Shown: positions 26,783 to 37,970 of the stretch, piece after piece
How positions within the stretch are numbered: position 1 is the first letter of the stretch
Layout: each line of letters begins with the position of its first letter
Origin: Membranipora membranacea
Lineage: Eukaryota; Bryozoa; Gymnolaemata; Cheilostomatida; Membraniporidae
NCBI GenBank assembly: GCA_914767715.1
Contig: OU612065.1
Span: 16,494,001-16,558,000, forward strand
DNA: 64,000 bases
Reading direction: 5' to 3'
Translations under genes and position numbers: made by a program
Notes under the pieces: generated by a model
The model's input: the letters and a program-made list of their open reading frames with translations, nothing else
Database searches by the model: none
Told to the model about the DNA's origin: nothing

Positions 26783-27863
26783 ATGCCAACTTCAAGTCAA
26801 ATTATTTCAGATGGCTGCAGCACTGTACATCATTGCTGGGCAGAAAACATAGAGCCGACATTTGAAGTAAATGATCAGCTTGTCTTTGAGGACTATCTTC
26901 TCTCAGAACCAGACCCAAGGTCAGACAACTTCCCTCGCAACGACTGGATCGAATCATATCCATATGATCATGGTGAGTTTAGACCGGTTGGGTAATTTGA
27001 CCATCTGATCCCCCTTACCACTGTGATTCTGATTTATATGACTACTAAATAAGCGTACGGACATAAATAACTAACTTGAAAACAAACTTAAACGCGTAAC
27101 AGAATAATTTTGATACCAGCATACTGAATTCTGCTTCATTTTGCCGACAAATATACACTTATCATTTTTCTTCTCTTTAAAAGTTTACTCTACTTTCCTT
27201 GGCACATTATGTAAACATCCTATACCAGGATGATATTTTTTGTCTAATGAAAAGGGTTTGATAATAATTGCCCAAATTTAGTTTTACAAACAGAAGAAAA
27301 CTGTTTATTATAATTGTAGGATTCTGCAGTCAAAAACATTATCCACAGCAGCAGTGCGATAATAGAGAAAAAAAGAGACTCAACAGTATCAACAGCGCCT
27401 TTGAATGTCTGAAGAAGGTTATTCCCACTTTTCCCTTTGAGAAGCGTCTAACAAAAATTGATACTTTACGGCTGGCTATCTCATATATTCACATGCTGGA
27501 GGCTTTACTGAAATGTGAGCAGGAGCCAGAAGCATTTATGAGTCAAATACTAGATGGAACCATCACATCTGAGTGGTATACACATGGTAAACAAATTTGC
27601 ACCTTCCTATGGCCAAACACTGACTTCCCCTTCTTGTTCTGAAATCAAACTCTAATTGAATTAGTTAAAAGATTACTTAACCAGTTGCTTAATCACTATT
27701 CATGCCCAAAAGGTTGTTAAGTTTTGAGGAAACAAAAAATCACTCCGATTTTCAAAACTGTTAATATCTTATTACAGAACTATCAGCAAGGTTAAATTGG
27801 CTTAACTGGGATAATCTAGGAATGACTCATATAACTAATGATGATCAACATACTGAACAATGA
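26783..27863 (+). CDS. bHLH transcription factor, Fer/Ptf1a (FERD3L-like) group
   Basis: Three exons give 180 residues: 26783-26972, 27320-27586, 27778-27863. The bHLH domain spans about 77-127. Helix 1 reads RLNSINSAFECLKK, the loop IPTFPFEKRL and helix 2 TKIDTLRLAISYI. EKRL followed by [ST]K[IV][DE]TLRLAI marks the PTF1A/FERD3L/Fer group, and PTF rather than PTL leans to FERD3L. In vertebrates TWIST1 and FERD3L are neighbours, which supports this. The basic region is unusual: it keeps the E-box-contacting Glu80 in NREKKR, but the normal Asn is Asp77 and the usual upstream arginines are absent. The first exon is acidic and aromatic; the short tail (WLNWDNLGM) is Trp-rich. Reading through the second donor would instead end the protein at 27642, so the last exon is less certain. 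Confidence 0.8.
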
Positions 27864-28859
27864 AAACTTGAAGCACGGCAGAATCGATCTCTTGAGAAGA
27901 AAGGACAACTTCCTATAAATTGACTTGTGCGCATTAGAACATGAGATTTTCTTCCTTTGTTATTTTTGATCACTTTTTTCTGCAGACTGCCTGATCAAGC
28001 TTACACTCAATTTTTTCTCAGCTAAGGGGCCTGAACATCAAATGATTACAAACTCCATACGTTGGGTCCGCATTACACATTTTCAACATATTTTTTGAGA
28101 TCTCCTGTGCAGTTTGACTCTATCTGCCTGATGCTATAAAAAGGTTAAAAAAGAAAGGAGGTATTTCAACATTTCCAAAAATCATTATTACATTGCATCA
28201 CTAATGAGCTTCTCCATGATGGGAGAGAGAGTATTTAAATTTTGATTGGGAAGAGAAAATTTATTGCAACAAGAAGACCTTGATCTCAGATAAGACCAAC
28301 TTATTAAAAAAATAAAATCACAAAATAAAACTAAATGATCACATATACTAGTACATATACTAAAGAGAGCCAATTAAAGTTAAAGCGTAACACCGTGTTC
28401 AGCTGGGTAATAGTAGAGGAAGTGATATAATACTGAACAAACATCTTCAGATCACATGGTTAGTGTCCTCTGAAGATAAAAAGTGATTTGTCAAATCATT
28501 GGTTTATATACTTCATGGTCAGACCAAATGTTTCTCGTAAATAACAACATCTTAGTCACAGTTATGCTTTGAAAGACTGAGGTCTCAATGCTTGGGAACT
28601 TGCAGTTCAAAATGTGCGAAAAATACTGCGAAAAAATAGATTGTATATAATTTCAACATTACCTTTGAGAATCACAATTTCGTATATTGACAGAAAATGA
28701 AGCAAAACATTCATAAATATTTCCTTCTTAACTGATAAAGTATGGCAGTCTGCATATGTCACGATTTGTCGAGAACGTAAGTCCAAGATTATGAATCCAT
28801 CCAAGTACTCTTTGAATGCGTTTCAACGAATTAGCTAAGTCAATCAGGTCATCCGCTCA
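27864..28859. other. Convergent 3' flanks of the Fer-like gene and the ABHD hydrolase
   Basis: About 1 kb between two stop codons on opposite strands. It should contain both 3'UTRs and poly(A) sites. Several AT-rich hexamers exist on both strands and none is decisive. No other gene was seen. Confidence 0.5.
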
Positions 28860-31800
28860 TTATTGTGCTTGTTTCAATAAATCTTGGTTATTGAAAGCAG
28901 CAGTGACGTACTGTTCAAACATTCTGTCCATATAACAGTCACCCCGAGCAAAGAAAGTATCTATGAATCCGACATGGCCACCTCTCTCTGTCAGGACTAA
29001 GGCTAAGTTCTCTGTCTTGTTAACATCATCAACTGGAATACCTAAAACAAAATTAAATCAGATAGCTAGTCACTCATGCAAAAAGAGGCAAACATATGTT
29101 ATGTGTAAACAAAGTGAAAATCATGTTGGCGTAGTATATAACTAACATCTTATTTGCCTCCAAATCTGGTATTATATTCAACAGCTAAAATCAAATCTTC
29201 TTTTATTTTCAAATGAATTTCAAGTTATCTTATCATGTTGCAAGAGAACATAACTCGAGATACTTGAAGGATCGCTTACACTGTTCTTTATTACTTGTCT
29301 ACATTTGTCTAACATGTTGGGCATAAAAGCTATGCAGCAAGGTACCTTCAGAGTGTTATATATGATATGGGAGTGCAAAAGGACTACATGGATAATCACG
29401 AGGAGGTTATAACTTTTGGTTGACAAATCAAATTGAAGTACCAATAAAAATCTACTTACTGTAACCGGGAGAGAATGGATCGTCCATAGAGTTAAGCATC
29501 AGTGTAGGAGTCTTCACACTGAATACTTTATCTGATATTCTAGCTGAGGAGTAATAGTGATCTAGAGATTCAAATCCAAATACTCGAGCAGTGAAGCTCT
29601 CATCAAACTCATGTATCGTGTTACTCTGTAATTAACAATGAGGAAGCGATTATATACAGCAGCAAGTCCAAACGATTTTAATAACTTGGCTTGAACTCAC
29701 TTGCCTTCGTAGTAGAGTTAATGAGGTAACACAATTCTCGGCATGAATTGTCCTCGGCACAATCACTTCAATACTTCAGTACTTCAATCACTTCAATACA
29801 GACAAGCTTCCAACTATATGTGATTGAACAATGTAAATGTCTTTCGTGGGCAAGGTGTCAAAAGAACAACAAGTAACATTCTTTATAGTAGGGAAGCAAG
29901 ATCGGATTGAATTATACCAGTTCAGGGATTGAAAATTTCAAGTTCTCTATCAGATGACGCAACATAGAAATGGAGAGTATTTTTGTGTATAGTGTTGTCA
30001 AGCCAACCCGTTAACAGCAAACCATTGTTTTTATGTAACACGGATGTTATGTGTGTATGATCACAATGATAATACAGTTGGTAAACAGCATGGTGAAGCT
30101 TTTTGGTAGGAGACATTATACCACATAGTAAGGATATTCATATATGTCTATCCTTACAATGTGATACTACCTTCTAACTCCAATCTTCTATCTGTTATGT
30201 CATACCTCTCTTAGGTGGTCAAAGTTGACGAGTCCCTCAAAGTGATGAGCATTTCTACAAACAAATCAGAGTACTGATAAGATAGCTTTGAACAATGTCC
30301 TTATGCCTGGAGAGGTCAATAAAGACCACTGAGGCATGAATTTGATGAAAGTTAGGATGTCCCACAAAGACTAAAATCTGAGTATGGTAATACTGGATAT
30401 GCACAGCCAAGGAAAAAGACCAATCCCAGCTATGGCATTTGTGTAGTGCAAGAAGAAAATAACCCTTACACATCCAACAGCTGCAATTGAAACCAAATAT
30501 AAGCTGCGCAAACCATGTTTATGACTCTGGATGTCTCATCAAAGAGAGGGAGTTCATTTGTCATAGGGTGGCATGGTTCCTGTAAACAAACATAACTGTT
30601 ACTTACGTTTCAGCCATATTTATCAGCTTTCTAGTCAATCTCCTGTTAAATAAAATTCTATTCAGTGGAGTAGAGAGAGTCTTCATTGATTCAAAAGGAT
30701 TCCATGGCACTGAGACAGTCATGGCTGCTAGCAGTTTGCTATCCGCTCCTTTGTTCACAAGGTAGTGGAACAAAATCATTCTGAAAGCACATTCATTAGA
30801 ACATTTATTTTCAGCAACCAGCCACTAAAGCGATATCATACTTGAATTTTTACCATGAAGTGATACAAATTTGTTCAGTGTAAAAATATTGCAGAACTAC
30901 TGCAGAACTACTACAGAACTACTACAGAACTACTGCAGAACTACTGCAGAACTACTGCAGAACTACTGCAGAGCTACTGCAGAACTACTGCAGAACTACT
31001 GCAGAACTACTGCAGAACTACTGCAGAACTCGGTTTTTTACTCAAAGACTGTGGCTGGTTGGCCGGATTTTCAGTTAAATGGGCGATTAGTTGTCACAAG
31101 AAATAAGAGCGATTATCACAGAACTCACAGATGCATCAGTTGACAACACTGCAATTTGGGTTTGGATTTGGGATTTGAATTTCGACATACTTTATGGAAA
31201 ATATTGAATGCAAAGAGTCAGAATTTTTACAGCGATTCAATTCAAGCTAATAACGTTAACAATGTAGGATGTTTATTGTCACTTGGGTTGTATCTGAGGA
31301 AGGGTAATACTCACCCTCCTAGAGATGTTCCTACAGCCATCAGAGGCGCTTCAGGGAACCTTTGTACGATTCGATTCACTACCTCATCCAGATCTCCAGT
31401 ATAACATGCACAGTATGTCTTGGCAGTCTATATTTGATCACAAATACAAATATGTTCAATGGTATACAGTATAGTATAGCATTGTAAGGTACACAGTAGG
31501 TAGAATTCAGTATAGGGGTGTTCAACACTTTCAATAATTAGTTATTTCCAGACACCCTCCGGCTGAAGTAAACAACAAAATCAATTATCAGCGAGACTGC
31601 TGATTTCACTGTTATACTTATCTCTCAATGTAATGTGCAAAGTCTCTACAGCCAGTTCCCCTGTGGCCAGGCTTCCATATTGATAAGGTCAAAATATGTG
31701 TTCAACAATACACATAAGAATTGTAAAGAGATGTACAAAGATTTATCATATTACGATCACTTTGTTAGAGGAAATTGTTGGTAGTTGGGTCAATCCCATT

Positions 31801-34800
31801 AGTATCTTTGGTTGAGTAAAAAGCATCTTCTAAATAATTGTTCATTGGGTATCACCATAAACATTTGACTTCTTATTTTTTTGATCGCCACATATTTTAT
31901 TTAGTCCAAAAGCTTATGATTTATGTGTTTCTGTGATACCAACTTGATCTTCACTTTATATATGGGGGCCCATTGTATGTTGAAGATGTGATTGATTAAG
32001 ATTAAGATCTTGATTAAGATCCATGTCTTATCACTCGCCCATCCCAAGGCATGGGCGGCAAAATATTATTGCCTTATTGGCGAGGCCGCAATATCTGCGC
32101 CAATTTGCTCTCTGTTTGCAGGCAGCACACCTGGGGGACCAACCAATCCCCAGTAGAAGATGGACTGCAGTGGGATTCGAACCCACGACCGTGTTGAAGT
32201 CCGGCGCTCTAACCAACTGAGCCACCTCCTACTCCTGATGTGTCTATAGATCTACTAGAACAGGATTACTCACTTTCAAGCTTTTCCCCTTTGCCATTCC
32301 TCTGTATGTGAACACCACTGCCCTGCAAAGAGACAATACTTTACTGTGGAATAACACTGCCAGCTTATTTTTGGAAATAGACTAGACTACCAGTAAACAA
32401 ATGAGATAATAGATCATGGTTATTAATATCACTGTTGTTGAGATGACTTTGGCAATTTAAATCTGTCTATTTACAGCAAAATGTGATCAGGATGAATTAC
32501 TTTGGTTCATAGATTCAAGATTCATTTTTTTTCTTCTCAGAAAAGAATATATTATGAGCAATGCATGTCCTTACCTATATCCAAGTTTCTCACAGATCTT
32601 GGCATGTTCACATATATAGTTAGATTCATTATTGCCTGTAAGGCCAGGTAATAAGAGAACAGTTGGCCGATGTTCTTTGGTATATTTCTTATCAGTGTTG
32701 TTGTGCATCCAGTCTAGATGGACTTGTCCTTTATCAGGGAGGTCTATCTCCTCCAGCTCATCCCATTGGACAACAGGTTCCCGCTTAAATACAGCTCCAG
32801 CTATCGTTTGAAAGCTTGAGCCGAATAACAGGAAAAATGGTGCAAATCTCTCATGTACTGTTGGAATATGCTCCAAGACAAACTTCTTGAACTGACCCTG
32901 TTTTCCAATAATAACAGGAACCTACAGAACACAAAATTTAGATATGAGCTTGGTAAATTCATATTCTGTACTGCTTTATTTGAAGTCAATAATTCTTTAT
33001 ACAACATTACTAATACCAGTGACGTATTCTAACCCTAGCAGCCGGCGTGTTGATGTTATGAGGCAGAGCCAGGCATACAGGGGCTGAAAGCAAAAACAAG
33101 GAAATGTATTTTAATAGGTTTAGTTTATAGCCGATTACGCTGACCAGAATGTTTCTTATCTCGTGACAGTGGCGTAGTTTTATGGGAGGCAGGGAGGCAC
33201 TGCAATGCATAAGAAAGTGGCATGAAAACATTTTATTTGAATAATCCATGTCAGAATTAGCTCATTTAGGACTTCATTTGGAGGCACACAGACCCCGCAG
33301 TAGACATTCTAAGGACCCCACCTGGAGTTACTTCCCACCCTCACAGACTTTGTGCCTCCCCCACAACTTTCTTTAAATTACAACCCGCATGATATTGCCT
33401 GGGTTGCGGATCATTTAGGCATTATAGAATTTGACTATAAATTTAAATTCTTACGAATTAATAAAATATTATCTGTTGTTGACTTAATCCTAGAAATTCT
33501 TTTTTATCCTTAGCGTATTCATGTTTGAAGCATTCCGTATCCTTCATATTGCTTGTTGATGAATCCAAAATAAAACCAATTCTTGGCAGGTCATGCGTTG
33601 ATCATACTCATTGTTGGAATTGAAAAATTGGTGCCTATACACCCTAAACAGAGCTCAATCCAATGCGGAGCATTGGCCGAGGTCAGCGGCCAAGTTAAAA
33701 CAGCTTGGAGATTTGGGGGGGGGGCACTGTAAGCATCCCCAACAGCCCATGGGGCTAAACCTTGGCTGCCAACGCAAATGGGGTATTTCCCTGCAATCAA
33801 TTAAATAAAATTAGGTTATCTTATTAATTATTTATTTTTTACAATTTAATACATTTTATATTCTAAATTATATGTATATATCAGCTTCAATTGCTTTTGT
33901 GGAAGGCTCATTTTTAACCAGTTTGTGCAGAGAATCATTAGAACAAGTTTGTTCCCTCTGTGGTGACGGAGGGATATTCAAATAGTCTGGTACTGCAGCT
34001 CCTCGACACCCAACTTTTGCAATATCCTCCGACACCACAGATGGAACAAACTTGTTCTAGTGAACCATAGTAGTTTCCGTTAGCATATTACACGGCATAG
34101 TGATAGGCATAGTTGATAGGCATACGATCATTCTATACACTGTAACAATTTAGTCAGGCTAGGGGGCGCATGGGCGGCTTGCCATCATCATGCTGTCACA
34201 TGCGTGTATCATTTGATTTACAAATTTCATATATATAAATAGCACAGATGTAGATAAGCCTATATGCAAGGAGTCCTTGATATATGCATCAATCACATTT
34301 ACTACGTTTCATAATATATTATGCATAATATATTATGAATGAAAACATACATATTATTGGATTGCTTTGCCAGTCTCTTCTTAATAATATGGGTAAAACA
34401 GGGAGCCGCTGAGCACTAGCACTACGACTCATTGTCCACATTAGACCTAATTATCTTGGACTTCTCCAAAGCATTTGATGTTGTTTCCCATCCCAAATTA
34501 CTGTTTAAAATAGCCCAACTAGGCATTCAACCAAACACAAGAAACTGGATTAAAAGCTGGCTCGAAAACCGATCTCATCGTGTTATGCTTGGTTCACATT
34601 GTCCCAGATGACACTAGGATGCCATCCCAGATGCTTATCCCAGTCACATCATAACATTCATCCCAGATAGCCATCCCAGATAGCCATCCCAGTCAATGTG
34701 AACCAGAAAATGACACAATCCCAGACTGTCTGGGTCCGTCTGGGATAGCATCGGGATGGCTATCTGGGATGGCTATCTGGGATGGCTATCTGGGATGAAT

Positions 34801-37524
34801 GTTATAATGTGACTGGGATAAGCATCTGAGATGGCATCCTAGTGTCATCTGGGGTGGGACAATGTGAACCAAGCATAACAGTCAATGGTGTAACCTCTTC
34901 ATCTAAACTTGTCACATCTGGTGTACCCCAGGAGTCTGTTCTGGGCCCCCCTTCTTTTCCTAATTTACATTAATGATATGCCTGACTCTATCTATCACAG
35001 TACATTAAAATTGTTTGCTGACGACTCTCTTTTATATCATAACATTGAAAACCATAGTGATCAGTCTAACCTTCAAACTGACCTCAACAATCTTATATCA
35101 TGGTCTCAAATGTGGCAAATGCACTTTAATGCTTCTAAATGCGAAACCATGAGGATCACACGCTCCAGAGCATTAGGTGCCCATCATATTGTATCATTAA
35201 TACCCAATTAGATTCTGTTGACTCTGTTAATTATCTTGGTGTTAATATTGACCATAAACTAAATTTTAAAAATCACATAATTAAAATCTGTAAAAAAGCT
35301 AATGACACCCTTCACATGCTAATGAGATCATTAAAGAGAGCTCGTACACTTACCAGAATAACTGCTTAAAAATCACTTTGTCTTCCGATCTTAGAGTATG
35401 CTACAATCGTGTGGTCCCCCCACACAGACAAACTGATCAAACTTATTGAAGCTGTTAATAGGAAAGCCTTTAGGTGGTGTTATAAAATTCCTAAATATGA
35501 TAGAATATCCGCTACTATGTTGCTTGAAAATTGGCAAACACTTAAATTTTGGAGAGAGTCAGCAGACATACGTATGTACAGCAGGATAATGTCAGGCAAA
35601 GCTAGTGTTGACCCACAGCGATTTACTCTCAATCAATGTGTGCATGATACTAGGATGGGAGGAATTAGGGACACAGTCAATACCGATGTGAGGCGCTTCT
35701 CCTATCAACACAGAATACACAAAATATTAAATCGTATTCAGCCATGAGCCAAGTCCCAATTTACTGTTATAAGTTATTTAGCGTAATGATCTTATATAAA
35801 CTGCTGTGTACAATTACTGACACCTTTTAGACAAACAACTGGATTCAGTTGACAATATCACATCACACACACCATATATACCACTGTACCCACATTCGCT
35901 TGAACAATGGCACTTTCCTTCCTTTGCTTCCAAATTATGTCAAACAGCCCATGAAATATTGTGTATTCTGTCTCATGGTGATTACACTCACTCCATTATC
36001 TTTGTACATTATGCTTTTCAATGTTTTTCTTTACAGGACCCCACCCCACCCCCCCTCGACAGTAATCTCAAAAAATTCTATATTCTAACCGTGGATGCCC
36101 TGACGATGGTTAATTACACTCCATCGTCTTGGCTAGGCAGTCGTTTCAAAGTTTATTATTATTATTTTGCTTTTTCCTTACATGACCCCCCCTCCCCCAA
36201 ACAGTAATCTCAACAATTTATTCGCAAAATTTAACTGTGAAAGCCCTGACGGTGGTTAATTACACTCCATCGTCTTGGCTAGGCAGTCGTTTCAAAGTTT
36301 ATTATTATTATTTTGCTTTTTCCTTACATGACCCCCCCCTCCCCCAAACAGTAATCTCAACAATTTATTCGCAAAATTTAACTGTGAAAGCCCTGACGGT
36401 GGTTAATTACACTCCATCGTCTTGGCCAGACAGTCGTTTTTACGTTTATTATTATTTTACTTTTCCATGTTTTTCTTTACAGGACCCCCCCTCCCCCTGA
36501 CAGTAATCTCAACAATTTCTATGCAAATTTTACTGTCGAAGCCCTGGCGGTGGTTAATTACACTCCATCGTCTTGGCTAGGCAGTCGCTACTACATTTAT
36601 TGTTATTTAATTGATATTCTTTAAACATCACATACGCCTCAATCCTGCCGTGACACATCACACAAAGTCATGCTGATCGAGCCTTGGTGGTGGTAAAGCA
36701 ACCCCCATCATCCTGGCCTGATAGCTTGTCCGCACACCGCAACAGCTTGTTGTGCCCTGTGTTGCCCTTCTCTTGTACATATTCCATCGTCACTGGCTCA
36801 GCCTGATGTACTAATTGTGATTCTTGCTAGTACTATGACACCATAGATTAATGATAGTTAACGATATTGATCATCCTCGTAAATGAGGTTGATAAAATAG
36901 TTGTGGGTAGCACTCATCCAATTGATTGCAGCAATGCATTCAACCTACCATAGTCATGTGTGCTTGAAAAGTGCACATCTCTCCTGTCAACATTGTTTTC
37001 TTGATCATCCCTTGTCTGTCCATGTTAGCACTGTTATTACATCACCCCATACACATGTACTAATCTCTACCCAAGTGATCCCAAATCATTAGGAACACCG
37101 GGACTGAAAGCCGGTTGGATGCGAGACGCGGTCAACGCACTTCAGCCACAACCACAGCAATCTGCCAAATTCTGCTATCGCTACACTGACATTTATAACG
37201 ACTGGACATTAACTACAGACAAATCTCGCTACAGAATATTGTTATAAGGACCCAGTCGACTACAATTAAAAAGCAGAAGCAGAAGTTCCTTCAATCAATG
37301 GACTCCCTCTTCATTACTTCAATGATCATAGATAACTTCTCCAACTCCTCTCTAAACAAACTCTACCATCATTTAATCCATTGACATTTTTTTCTTACCT
37401 TGCAAACTCTGGTCTTGTAGTAGAATGCAAAAGCCAATCCAACACTTACAGATAGCTTCACACCAAATGAAGCATTGGCTGCATACTTGTACATGTGGGA
37501 CACTGTCGACATAAAAGGATCCAT
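28860..37524 (-). CDS. ABHD3: ABHD1/ABHD3-type alpha/beta hydrolase (phospholipase)
   Basis: Eight exons on the minus strand join in phase to 401 residues (human ABHD3 409): 37399-37524, 32575-32921, 32274-32322, 31315-31427, 30607-30780, 30206-30254, 29460-29625, 28860-29041. Residues about 17-37 form an N-terminal membrane anchor (FGVKLSVSVGLAFAFYYK). The hydrolase core has TVLLLPGLTG (oxyanion-hole strand), the nucleophile elbow GTSLGG with Ser209, LNSMDDPFSP with the catalytic Asp (334 or 335), and GGHVGF with His364. ABHD3 cleaves phosphatidylcholines with medium-chain or oxidised acyl groups at the ER membrane; ABHD1, ABHD3 and ABHD15 are close paralogues, so the exact symbol is inference. 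Intron 1 (about 4.5 kb) is swollen by a LINE and other repeats. Its start lies 446 bp from ADRM1. Confidence 0.93.
30891..31030. repeat. Minisatellite, 11-bp unit, about 12.7 copies
   Basis: Tandem copies of gcagaactact with scattered single-base changes (gcag to acag, gaact to gagct). It lies in intron 4 of the ABHD hydrolase. Because 11 is not a multiple of 3, one frame stays open as an 11-residue repeat; this is not a gene. Confidence 0.95.
31990..32235 (-). mobile_element. tRNA-headed SINE, copy 1
   Basis: Read on the minus strand, the element starts near 32235 with a tRNA-like head. The pol III A box is TGGCTCAGTTGGTTAGAGC, the T-arm/B box GTGGGTTCGAATCCCAC. Acceptor-stem halves do not pair and the anticodon stem is poor, so it is not a working tRNA. 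A 130-bp body follows (cccaggtgtgctgcctgc, tattgcggcc, ccgcccatgcc) and a tail of gattaaga-type repeats near 31990-32018. A second copy at 46.9-47.1 kb shares both head and body, which shows a dispersed family. It sits in intron 3 of the ABHD hydrolase, in the gene's own orientation, about 40 bases from exon 3. Confidence 0.85.
33939..34059. repeat. Short MITE-like inverted repeat
   Basis: tagaacaagtttgttcc at 33939 begins a 40-base arm that pairs with the arm 34021-34059 with four or so differences; 42 bases separate them. It lies in intron 1 of the ABHD hydrolase, upstream of the LINE. No clear target duplication. Confidence 0.6.
34440..35747 (+). pseudogene. Broken LINE reverse transcriptase
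   Basis: Ordered RT blocks are visible: LDFSKAFDVVSH (34450s), then SGVPQ-SVLGP with a frame change, LFLIYINDMPD, the catalytic box LFADDSLLY, SWSQMWQMHFNASKC and, in later frames, LGVNIDHKLNF and the thumb-like region to ILNRIQP. There are at least two frameshifts, an in-frame stop near 35366, and a 290-bp MITE insertion. The enzyme cannot be made. It is a fossil of an element that copied itself through target-primed reverse transcription. Confidence 0.85.
34583..34878. mobile_element. Palindromic MITE inserted in the LINE, Harbinger-like target site
   Basis: Element 34586-34875 (290 bp) begins tgcttggttcacattgtccc and ends with the reverse complement; the arms pair over most of their length with internal repeats of atcccagatagcc. 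It is flanked by TTA (34583-34585) and TAA (34876-34878). If the right copy is a mutated TTA, removing the element and one triplet restores the LINE reading frame exactly (RVTVNGV). A 3-bp TWA target is typical of PIF/Harbinger transposons. There is no transposase, so it is non-autonomous. Confidence 0.8.
36035..36600 (+). repeat. Tandem repeat in the LINE 3' region, about 148-bp unit, 4 copies
   Basis: The block ggttaattacactccatcgt recurs near 36108, 36254, 36401 and 36552. Each unit also contains a cytosine-rich stretch (acccccccctcccc), cagtaatctcaacaatt and gccctgacggtgg. A weaker fifth version appears near 36690. The short frames seen here are repeat products, not genes. Confidence 0.85.
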
Positions 37525-37970
37525 CCCATGAGTGTGTGGTATCGAATCTAGAAGAGGAAGCTGAAGTGAGGACTAAAACATTGACCCCTCAACTCTCACA
37601 CTGAGTATTTTCTTCATTGATTCCAGTGCATGACTTCTTATTACATGGTTTGTTTAGCTTCCTAAACAACTGCACATGGTATGTAATAGACAATTCCCCA
37701 TTGCATTGAATGAAAGCAAATAGATGATCAGATATTTATGTCAATTTTGATCTTTGGACTGACATTCCTGAATATAATTCCATGGTTGAGAATAATTTTA
37801 CCTTCAAATATAAAAAAAAAATTCAATTAAATTCTGAAGATAAAAATTTTCATTATATTTCAAATGATAATTATATTCATAAACAAATAAATTATAATCA
37901 TTAGTATCTATATTGACAGTTTCGGAAGTATTAAGGAGAAAGAAAAAAAGAAATTGAACTGAAACAGAGA
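37525..37970. promoter_or_regulatory. Bidirectional promoter region ABHD hydrolase / ADRM1
   Basis: Only 446 bases separate the two start codons, which face away from each other. The sequence is strongly AT-rich, with an A run near 37810. Both 5'UTRs must fit in here. A shared promoter is inference from spacing. Confidence 0.6.

Larger units (their letters stand above)
34430..37270 (+). mobile_element. 5'-truncated non-LTR retrotransposon (LINE)
   Basis: Reverse-transcriptase-like coding sequence begins near 34440 and runs to 35747. It is followed by a long 3' region with 148-bp tandem repeats and a possible end near 37270 in agcagaagcagaag. The 5' half, including any endonuclease, is missing, as is usual for truncated LINE insertions. 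The element lies antisense in intron 1 of the ABHD hydrolase and explains most of that intron. The 3' boundary is approximate; the clade (Jockey/CR1-like order of RT motifs) is not resolved. Confidence 0.75.

Noticed and set aside
27587-27642. Read-through end of the Fer-like gene
   Set aside because: Continuing past the donor gives a 19-residue tail with no similarity; splicing to 27778 keeps phase. Not excluded as an alternative end.
30480-30581. Possible extra ABHD hydrolase exon between exons 5 and 6
   Set aside because: It has an acceptor, but in the required phase it meets a stop within seven codons, and exon 5 joins exon 6 directly with conserved sequence.
30891-31030. CRISPR-like array
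   Set aside because: The repeat is a pure 11-bp tandem without spacers, in an animal intron.
32160-32235. tRNA gene on the minus strand
   Set aside because: A and B boxes and the T arm are good, but the acceptor stem does not pair, the anticodon stem is weak, and a shared SINE body follows. The copy at 47.07-47.15 kb shows it is a SINE head.
33010-33083. Possible extra exon in ABHD hydrolase intron 1
   Set aside because: The acceptor is fair but there is no good donor, and exon 1 joins exon 2 in phase to a conserved KVPVIIGKQG segment without it.
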